Part shown: piece by piece, positions 1 through 5,006 of the stretch | How positions within the stretch are numbered: position 1 is the stretch's first letter | How the letters are laid out: the number at the start of each line of letters is the position of its first letter | Assembly (NCBI GenBank): GCA_030840185.1 | Contig: JAUZFY010000300.1 | Coordinates: forward strand, 1-9,239 | DNA from: Microbacteriaceae bacterium | GTDB taxonomy: Bacteria; Actinomycetota; Actinomycetes; Actinomycetales; Microbacteriaceae | Length of the DNA stretch: 9,239 nucleotides | Direction of reading: 5' to 3' | The notes under the pieces: generated by a model | What the model was told of the DNA's origin: nothing | Database searches by the model: none | What the model saw: only the letters and a program-made list of their open reading frames with translations | Position numbers and translations under genes: made by a program

Positions 1-1
1 T

Positions 2-391
2 CCGTGGGCAGGCCGCTCCGAACCGATCGGGGCTGCCGAACTGGCGACCGGATCGCTGGTGCTTCGGGAGCCGGCATCCGGCACACGACAGGTTCTCGAT
101 CTCGCGCTTCTCGCCCACGGTCTGAAGGTCCGGCCGGCGATGGAACTCGGATCGACCACCGCAATTAAGCATGCCCTCGCCGGCGGGCAGAATGCGTCGT
201 TGCTCAGCCGCCTGAGCGTCACGGATGACCTCGCGAGCGGCACCCTCGTGTCTCTCGCCACCCCTGGGCTCGACCTCACGCGGGTGTTTCGCGCAATTTG
301 GCTCGGCGCCAAGGTGCCATCGGGGGCGGCAGGCGCGCTGCTCGCGATCAGCCTGCGTGCGTCGGTCCCGTCGTCGGGGACTGGCAGCTGA
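2..391 (+). CDS. LysR-type transcriptional regulator, C-terminal part (5' end outside window)
   Basis: The frame is open from the left edge to a TGA at 389-391 and gives 129 residues of the effector-binding (LysR_substrate) domain. Visible family signatures, in order, are PWAG at the very start (HPWA-type in homologues), [11 protein letters not shown] (the REpGSGTR effector-loop motif), [23 protein letters not shown] and [11 protein letters not shown]. This is the usual order for the second half of the periplasmic-binding-like fold, and the protein ends about where the family normally ends. The helix-turn-helix and the N-terminal half lie upstream of the window. The REpGSGTR loop resembles the YeiE/CysB/CbbR branch that senses small anionic metabolites, but the effector and target genes cannot be judged here. 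An internal GTG at 59 is not a real start, because conserved sequence continues upstream of it. Confidence 0.85.
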   Translation, partial: PWAGRSEPIGAAELATGSLVLREPASGTRQVLDLALLAHGLKVRPAMELGSTTAIKHALAGGQNASLLSRLSVTDDLASGTLVSLATPGLDLTRVFRAIWLGAKVPSGAAGALLAISLRASVPSSGTGS

Positions 392-395
392 AGTA

Positions 396-459
396 CCCGC
401 TGACTCCGTGCCCGCTGACCCTTGCCCCGCTGATGATGCGTGCCCGGTGATGATGCGTG
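396..459. repeat. Degenerate tandem repeat, four units
   Basis: Just after the lysR stop, four head-to-tail units can be read: 396-410 (CCCGCTGACTCCGTG), 411-425 (CCCGCTGACCCTTGC), 426-442 (CCCGCTGATGATGCGTG) and 443-459 (CCCGGTGATGATGCGTG). The last two differ at one position in 17. The first two are 15 nt and lack the extra TGA/ATG-like insertion. A further CCC follows directly and runs into the inverted repeat at 464. No protein reading is supported. This looks like slippage-generated or element-edge sequence. Confidence 0.7.
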
Positions 460-463
460 CCCC

Positions 464-540
464 AAAACGCAGGAGATTCACCACCAAAAGAGCGCATTTT
501 GCCGATTGGTGCCAGTTGCGTGGTGAATCTCCTGCGTTTT
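464..540. repeat. Perfect 21-bp inverted repeat with 35-nt loop; possible bidirectional terminator or palindromic element
   Basis: The left arm at 464-484 (starts AAAACGCAGGAG, ends TTCACCAC) is the exact reverse complement of the right arm at 520-540 (starts GTGGTGAA, ends CTGCGTTTT). The loop is 485-519. It holds a second small hairpin, CAAAA 485-489 with TTTTG 497-501, and a competing pairing of CACCAA 482-487 with TTGGTG 506-511. The outer ends are A4 on the left and T4 on the right, the layout of a bidirectional intrinsic terminator, so it could end lysR transcripts. The long perfect arms and structured loop also fit a repeated palindromic (REP/MITE-like) element. Which it is depends on copy number, which cannot be seen here. 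Confidence 0.75.
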
Positions 541-604
541 CGGTGTACGTCGGGGGTGACGACACGTGGGCCTCAGGATCGTCGCGAAACCGCGGCGGAG
601 CCCG

Positions 605-610
605 TACGCT
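605..610 (+). promoter_or_regulatory. Candidate -10 element of thyA (TACGCT), leaderless arrangement
   Basis: TACGCT fits the TANNNT -10 pattern and ends 7 nt before the ATG at 618, so transcription could start at or next to the start codon. At a 17-nt spacing the -35 position (582-587, TCGCGA) matches the sigma-70 consensus at only three of six bases. No Shine-Dalgarno sequence is well placed: the nearest GGAG is at 597-600, about 17 nt upstream of the ATG. Confidence 0.4.
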
Positions 611-617
611 CGAAGCA

Positions 618-1424
618 ATGAGTACCGCGATTCCCACCCCATACGAAGATCTGCTTCGCGACACCCTCGAGAACGGTGCCGTGAAGTCCGACCGAACGGG
701 CACCGGCACTCGAAGCGTGTTCGGAAGGCAACTGCGATTCGACCTGAGCGAGGGGTTCCCGCTCATCACGACGAAGCGAGTTCACTTCCGCTCGATAGCG
801 TACGAGTTGCTCTGGTTTTTGCGCGGCGACGGAAACGTGCGCTGGTTGCAGGAGCACGGCGTGACCATCTGGGACGAGTGGGCGGACCAGAACGGTGACC
901 TCGGTCCGGTATACGGCGTGCAGTGGCGGTCCTGGCCTGCGCCATCCGGAGCGCACATCGACCAGATCACGGACGTCATCGAAACGATCAAGTCGAACCC
1001 GGATTCGCGGCGGATGATCGTGTCGGCCTGGAACGTCGCCGACATACCCGACATGGCCCTCGCGCCGTGTCACCTGCTGTTTCAGTTCTACGTCGCGGAC
1101 GGCAAGCTCTCCTGCCAGCTCTACCAGCGCAGCGGCGACCTGTTCCTTGGCGTGCCGTTCAACATTGCAAGCTACGCGCTGCTCACCCACATGATTGCCG
1201 CGCAGACCGGCCTCGAGGTGGGCGAGTTCATTTGGACCGGCGGCGACTGCCACATCTACGACAACCACGTCGAGCAGGTCACCGAGCAGCTGACTCGCGC
1301 ACCGTTCCCGGCGCCGAAACTGCGTCTCGCGCACCGCGACAGCATCTCCGACTACGTTTTCGACGACTTCGAGGTGGTCGACTACCAGCACCACCCGGCG
1401 ATCAAGGCACCCGTCGCCGTCTAG
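618..1424 (+). CDS. thyA: Thymidylate synthase ThyA
   Basis: ThyA makes dTMP from dUMP with 5,10-methylenetetrahydrofolate as carbon and hydride donor; it is cytosolic and essential for DNA synthesis unless ThyX is present. From the ATG at 618 the product is 268 residues, close to the 264 of the E. coli enzyme. Signatures visible: phosphate-binding DRTGTGT (R26), GFPLITTKR, the ELLWFLRG segment, the dimer-interface arginine pair R131-R132, catalytic C151 in [23 protein letters not shown] (D174, N182), [10 protein letters not shown] (H212, Y214), and a C-terminal AIKAPVAV ending in the flexible V tail. The frame is open further upstream to 225, but that part crosses the lysR end and the repeats and has no ThyA similarity, so 618 is preferred. 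The gene usually following thyA in actinobacteria, dihydrofolate reductase, is absent; a convergent gene starts its 3' end 10 bp away. Confidence 0.98.
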   Translation: MSTAIPTPYEDLLRDTLENGAVKSDRTGTGTRSVFGRQLRFDLSEGFPLITTKRVHFRSIAYELLWFLRGDGNVRWLQEHGVTIWDEWADQNGDLGPVYGVQWRSWPAPSGAHIDQITDVIETIKSNPDSRRMIVSAWNVADIPDMALAPCHLLFQFYVADGKLSCQLYQRSGDLFLGVPFNIASYALLTHMIAAQTGLEVGEFIWTGGDCHIYDNHVEQVTEQLTRAPFPAPKLRLAHRDSISDYVFDDFEVVDYQHHPAIKAPVAV

Positions 1425-1434
1425 CTGGCGCCGT

Positions 1435-2259
1435 CTAGGTGAGATGGTCGAATTGGCCGCTCACCCACGCCATGTAACGGTCGGCCGACCGCCGGATGAC
1501 GGCGCGGGCATCCGTCTCGATCACGTTGCCGAAATTGCCGTAGATCCGATCGAATTCGCGGTCGATCACGGCCGTCGCGACCCGGTCGACCACGGCGGCC
1601 GACATCGGGATCGCGTTCGGGTAGCTGCGCATGAAGGTCACCCAGACGCCGGACGGGCCGGGAAACAGCGTGTCGCCGGCGAGCAACACACCGCGCCGGT
1701 CGGCTGCACCGTGCACGTAGGCGACCGCGCTGCCGGGGAAGTGCCCGCCAATGGTGCGAAGGGTGATTCCGGGCAACACCTCCAGTTCGCCGCTCCAGGA
1801 CTGAATCGCCGGATCCTCTCGCCGCACCCAGGATCGGTCGGCCTCGGCGACGAGCACTGTCGCCCCGCCGAGCGCGCGTGACCAGGACACTTGCGCGCCG
1901 AACATGTGTGGATGACTCGCCGCGATGACGGCTGCGCCACCGAGTTCGCGCACCCGCTCGACCCCGGCGTCATCGATGAAGCCCGGCGGATCCCAAAGCA
2001 GGTTGCCTTCGGGCGTCTGAGCGAGCACGGCGGTCTGCCCGATGCCGACGGATGGTTGCGTGGTGATGCTGGTCAGCCCCGGTTCCATCGGCTCGATCCG
2101 CAGTCGGAAGCCGTCGTCGCGCAACTGCTCGAGACTGTGCCAGGCCTGACCGGACCTCGGCACGTACTGCCGTTCGTCTTCGCAAATGGCGCACGAATCG
2201 GGAGGCAGTTGCGTTTCGGGATACTCGACTGCGCACGCGGCGCAGATCCACAACGGCAT
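1435..2259 (-). CDS. MBL-fold metallo-hydrolase-like protein with N-terminal zinc ribbon
   Basis: The product is 274 residues. Residues 1-33 carry two CxxC knuckles (C6/C9 and C23/C26), a probable structural zinc ribbon. The rest is a metallo-beta-lactamase fold: GQTAVLAQTPEGNLLWD (75-90), ASHPHMFG (114-121) at the usual HxHxDH site, GGHFPGS (171-177), LLAGDTLF (192-199), and FMRSYPNAIP followed by YGNFGN near the end. H116, H118, H173 and D196 remain as possible metal ligands. The D and H of HxHxDH are F120 and G121, and the usual last histidine near YG is N242. As I recall, a widespread uncharacterised family has SHPHYY at the same place, so this is probably family-typical rather than decay. 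Substrate unknown. ATG 2259 is chosen over the in-frame ATG 2307 because a strong Shine-Dalgarno precedes it and the protein then begins right at the zinc ribbon. Confidence 0.9.
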   Translation of the reverse strand: MPLWICAACAVEYPETQLPPDSCAICEDERQYVPRSGQAWHSLEQLRDDGFRLRIEPMEPGLTSITTQPSVGIGQTAVLAQTPEGNLLWDPPGFIDDAGVERVRELGGAAVIAASHPHMFGAQVSWSRALGGATVLVAEADRSWVRREDPAIQSWSGELEVLPGITLRTIGGHFPGSAVAYVHGAADRRGVLLAGDTLFPGPSGVWVTFMRSYPNAIPMSAAVVDRVATAVIDREFDRIYGNFGNVIETDARAVIRRSADRYMAWVSGQFDHLT

Positions 2260-2263
2260 GGGC

Positions 2264-2271
2264 TCTCCCTT
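2264..2271 (-). promoter_or_regulatory. Shine-Dalgarno of the MBL-fold gene (AAGGGAGA)
   Basis: Read on the minus strand, AAGGGAGA lies 4 nt before the ATG at 2259. It is the only strong ribosome-binding site seen in the window, and it settles the start at 2259 rather than 2307. Confidence 0.75.
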
Positions 2272-2296
2272 CGCGGAAATAGACGCGGCGGCGTCA

Positions 2297-2302
2297 AGCG
2301 TA
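2297..2302 (-). promoter_or_regulatory. Candidate -10 element of the MBL-fold gene (TACGCT)
   Basis: TACGCT on the minus strand fits TANNNT and would start a transcript near 2290, leaving a leader of about 30 nt that contains the Shine-Dalgarno sequence. The -35 position at 17-nt spacing (2320-2325) is poor, and it overlaps the -35 of the divergent aminotransferase promoter. The longer 290-residue reading from 2307 would run through this site, another reason to reject that start. Confidence 0.3.
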
Positions 2303-2316
2303 GCCATCGACCATCG

Positions 2317-2345
2317 TCGTCAGGAGCTCCGCCGTCAAGTAGTTT
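2317..2345 (+). promoter_or_regulatory. Candidate promoter of the aminotransferase gene, leaderless arrangement
   Basis: TCGTCA at 2317-2322 (four of six bases of TTGACA) is followed after 17 nt by TAGTTT at 2340-2345 (TANNNT). The GTG start at 2352 begins 6 nt after the -10, so the transcript could start on the start codon. The only GGAG nearby (2323-2326) is about 25 nt upstream, too far to act as a Shine-Dalgarno. An in-frame TGA at 2346-2348 rules out any earlier start. Confidence 0.5.
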
Positions 2346-2351
2346 TGACTG

Positions 2352-3599
2352 GTGAGCGAAAAGGGCACCACTCTGGACCGAATGTACGACGACCTGCGCG
2401 GAAAGGGCCTCTCGCTCGATCTGACACGCGGGAAGCCTTCCCCCGAGCAGCTTGACCTGTCGGATGACCTGCTTTCGCTGCCGGGCGGGGCGGACTTCCG
2501 GGACGCAAAGGGCACCGACCTGAGAAACTACGGCGGTCCCGACGGTCTCCTCGAGCTTCGCGAAATCTTCGGCGAGTTGCTCTCGATCCCGGCCGAACAG
2601 CTTCTCGCGGCAGGCAACGCGAGCCTGACTCTCATGCACGACACCATCGTCAGCGCGCTGCTTCACGGCGTGCCCGGCGGCTCCGGCCCGTGGCGCGACG
2701 TTCCGAACCTCGCCTTCATCTGCCCCGTACCGGGATACGACCGACACTTCAGCATTTGCGAGGCGCTCGGCATCCGCATGATTCCCGTGCCTTTCGCGAA
2801 CGAGCGGCCCGACCTCGAGACCATCGCTCGTCTCGTCGCGAGCGACCCGGGCATCCGCGGCATGTGGGCTGTTCCCATGTACGCCAACCCGACGGGCGTC
2901 GTCTACACCGCCGCGGAGGCTGAGGCCCTCGTCGGAATGCCGACCGCGGCGCCGGACTTCCGCCTGTTCTGGGACAACGCGTACGCGGTGCACCACATCA
3001 CTGACGACGAGCCCGCCGCACTCGACGTGCTCGCCATGGCCGACTCGGCAGGAAACGCGAATCGCCCACTGGTGTTCGCGTCGACCTCCAAAATCACTTA
3101 CCCGGGCGCCGGAGTGGCGTTCTTCGGCGCCTCGCCAGAGAACATCGCCTGGCACCGGCGTCACGCCTCTGTGCAGAGCATCGGGCCGGACAAGATCAAT
3201 CAGCTGCGACACGTGCGCCTGTTGCGGGACGCCGAAGGTGTGCGCGCCCACATGCGCGCCCATCGCGCCATCGTGAAGCCACGGTTTGAAGCCGTGCTGC
3301 GAATCCTGGAGCAGCGGCTCTCCGGAGTCGCGGCGTGGACCATGCCGACCGGTGGCTACTTCGTGAGCTTGACCGTGCCGAACGGGGTCGCCTCTCGCGC
3401 TGTGGCGCTCGCCGGCGAGATAGGCGTAGCCGTCACTCCGGCCGGCGCGAGCTTCCCGTACGGAGACGACCCGGACGACTCGAACATCCGCATTGCGCCC
3501 ACTTTCCCGTCGCTTCGAGACCTCGAGACGGCAATCGACGCGCTGTGCACGTGCGTTCTCGTTGCCGCCGAGCGAGTGGCCGCGGAACGAGCGAAATAG
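2352..3599 (+). CDS. Aspartate aminotransferase, subgroup 1c type (PLP-dependent class I/II)
   Basis: A 415-residue cytosolic PLP enzyme expected to interconvert aspartate + 2-oxoglutarate and oxaloacetate + glutamate. It closely follows what I recall of the Corynebacterium glutamicum aspartate transaminase (AspT, subgroup 1c): LDLTRGKPSPEQLDLSDDLLSLPG near the N-terminus, RNYGGPDG (58-65), FICPVPGYDRHFSI (122-135), MYANPTG (176-182, N179), FWDNAYAVH (206-214, D208 and Y211 against PLP), STSKITYPGAG (244-254) with K247 as the Schiff-base lysine, the IGPDKINQLRH loop (277-287), and NIRIAPTFPS (378-387) with R380 as the substrate-carboxylate arginine. GTG 2352 is the first possible start, since a TGA sits just upstream in frame; the N-terminus is about 15-20 residues shorter than the corynebacterial protein. 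All catalytic residues look intact. The amino-acid specificity is inferred from the subgroup. In corynebacteria the gene lies near dnaX, which is not in view. Confidence 0.92.
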   Translation: MSEKGTTLDRMYDDLRGKGLSLDLTRGKPSPEQLDLSDDLLSLPGGADFRDAKGTDLRNYGGPDGLLELREIFGELLSIPAEQLLAAGNASLTLMHDTIVSALLHGVPGGSGPWRDVPNLAFICPVPGYDRHFSICEALGIRMIPVPFANERPDLETIARLVASDPGIRGMWAVPMYANPTGVVYTAAEAEALVGMPTAAPDFRLFWDNAYAVHHITDDEPAALDVLAMADSAGNANRPLVFASTSKITYPGAGVAFFGASPENIAWHRRHASVQSIGPDKINQLRHVRLLRDAEGVRAHMRAHRAIVKPRFEAVLRILEQRLSGVAAWTMPTGGYFVSLTVPNGVASRAVALAGEIGVAVTPAGASFPYGDDPDDSNIRIAPTFPSLRDLETAIDALCTCVLVAAERVAAERAK

Positions 3600-3603
3600 T
3601 CGG

Positions 3604-4908
3604 TCAGCGCAGCGCGTCGTAGCGGGCGAGCGCGTCCGCATCCCGCGAATAGGTCGCGGAACTGCGCGCGGTGTCGAGAGCCTCAACGGGGTCCGCTTGC
3701 GCCTCCGCGACGGTGAGCAGACGCTTGGCCTCGGCCAGGCGCGTGCGGGCCTCGGCGCCGATGCCGCCGCGGTTGCCGCTGATGAACTCCTCGGTCGCCG
3801 TGATCTGGCTGTGCGCGCTGACCAGAACGCCGGCGAGGGCTGCTCTCGCGTGTTCGGCACGCTGGGCCTGATTGCGTGCCTTCGCGAGCGCCGAGTCGAG
3901 TGCCGCGATCCCGGACTGTAGCCGGGCGATGGATGCCGCGGGGTCCGCCTTGTCGAGGTGACTGATCTCCGACTCCATGGTGGTGATGGCGTCGGCGATT
4001 CTGCCGCCGGAGTCCGGGTCCGGGGCGGCGTCACGGGCCGCACGGGCCTCGGCGACGTCGGCCTCTGTTCGGGCCGCAAGCTCGTTCAGCCGCGCGGAGT
4101 CCCGTGTGAGCGATTCGGCGAGCGACTCGACAGCGTCGATCAGTGCGGCCGCCTCCTGGGCGCCCGTGCGGGCGTCCCTGGCCAGGTCGGCCGCTCCCGT
4201 CGCCCCCGGATCAGCGAGCAGCCGTTCCGCTGCTCCCGCTTTCTCGCCGGCCGCTCTCAATTGAGCGCGTGCTTCCTCCACGTTCTCCCGCACGCCGTCG
4301 ATGACCGCGGGCGAGTAGTTGCGGGAGAGCGCGGCGAGGGTCGCGTCGGCGCCCGGCACCCGCATCGATGTGGAAACGATGAGCAAGCCAACCGCCTTCA
4401 ACTCGGATGGCGCGTTGCTCTCGTCACGTCGAAGCGCATCGAACGTCCCAGATTCGCGGGTCAGGGCTTCCTGCGCCGTTTCGCACAGCCGCAGGATTTT
4501 TTGGTTCCACTCCCGTTGTTTCGTGTGGCTGTCGGGAACCGAGTCATCGAGCTCCTGTTTGAGGCGGAACGCCTCGGTCAGGCTCGCCCGAGCACCGGCG
4601 ATCGCGTCGGCAAAGCCCCGGGCGCGTTCGTCCCCGAACTGAGCGGCGGCGAAACCGACCTCGTCTTCGTTCTCCTTCACGGCATCATCGAGACGCACGA
4701 GGGCGATGTTCGCACGCCTGGAGAGGTCGGCGAGATCATCGACATCACGGCTCGGGACGGTAACCTCCGACGAGCCCCGCCGCCGGCGCACGAGCAGGAA
4801 GAAGCCGACCGCGAGAAGTACCACGAAGACGACTGCGATGGCCACAACGGCCGTGACGACACCCGAAACGACGTCGGTCGAAGCGGTGGGGACTGCCTGA
4901 ATGACCAT
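3604..4908 (-). CDS. Membrane-anchored coiled-coil protein, TPM-family C-terminal region without a TPM domain
   Basis: The product is 434 residues with one strong hydrophobic segment at about 13-40 (GVVTAVVAIAVVFVVLLAVGF), a basic stop-transfer RRRR at 41-44, and about 390 residues of alanine/glutamate-rich predicted coiled coil. Order and wording (RLDDAVKENEDEVGFAAAQFGD, LKQELDDSVPDS, REWNQKILRLCE, RNYSPAVIDGVRENVEEA, FISGNRGGIGAEARTRLAEA near the C-terminus) match my memory of the tail of actinobacterial TPM_phosphatase-domain proteins. Those normally have a signal peptide and a roughly 130-residue TPM domain before the membrane segment; here only 12 residues precede it. The same frame is open upstream to 5232, but that is antisense to the next gene and has no TPM or signal sequence. 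The glycine-rich tail I expect in relatives is also missing. The N-terminus probably faces out and the coiled coil lies in the cytosol. Function unknown. It is divergent from the helicase-like gene across 98 bp. Confidence 0.85.
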   Translation of the reverse strand: MVIQAVPTASTDVVSGVVTAVVAIAVVFVVLLAVGFFLLVRRRRGSSEVTVPSRDVDDLADLSRRANIALVRLDDAVKENEDEVGFAAAQFGDERARGFADAIAGARASLTEAFRLKQELDDSVPDSHTKQREWNQKILRLCETAQEALTRESGTFDALRRDESNAPSELKAVGLLIVSTSMRVPGADATLAALSRNYSPAVIDGVRENVEEARAQLRAAGEKAGAAERLLADPGATGAADLARDARTGAQEAAALIDAVESLAESLTRDSARLNELAARTEADVAEARAARDAAPDPDSGGRIADAITTMESEISHLDKADPAASIARLQSGIAALDSALAKARNQAQRAEHARAALAGVLVSAHSQITATEEFISGNRGGIGAEARTRLAEAKRLLTVAEAQADPVEALDTARSSATYSRDADALARYDALR

Positions 4909-4915
4909 GGCCGGT

Positions 4916-4921
4916 ATCTTA
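4916..4921 (-). promoter_or_regulatory. Candidate -10 element of the coiled-coil membrane protein gene (TAAGAT)
   Basis: TAAGAT on the minus strand is close to TATAAT and ends 7 nt before the ATG at 4908. There is no purine-rich Shine-Dalgarno in between, only ACCGGCC. This fits a leaderless mRNA. The -35 position at 17-nt spacing (4939-4944) is a poor match. Confidence 0.5.
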
Positions 4922-4994
4922 CTTTCGATCGTGATACCGCCCGACGCATGGCGAAACTCCACCGTAGGTCCCGAACATTCGGCGCCGCGGGCGT

Positions 4995-5000
4995 TAAAGT
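4995..5000 (+). promoter_or_regulatory. Candidate -10 element of the helicase-like gene (TAAAGT)
   Basis: TAAAGT fits TANNNT and is followed by exactly 6 nt (GGCCGT) before the GTG at 5007, again a leaderless arrangement with no Shine-Dalgarno. The -35 position 4972-4977 (CGAACA) matches the last three bases of TTGACA. It supports GTG 5007 as the start. Confidence 0.5.
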
Positions 5001-5006
5001 GGCCGT

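Noticed and set aside
225..617. Upstream in-frame extension of thyA giving a 399-residue protein.
   Set aside because: It overlaps the lysR end in another frame and runs through the tandem and inverted repeats, with no similarity to any ThyA N-terminal extension. The 268-residue form has normal length.
2073..4079. 668-codon open frame on the minus strand.
   Set aside because: It covers the aminotransferase and parts of both neighbours in the antisense direction; arginine-rich composition typical of a shadow frame in GC-rich DNA, no family motifs.
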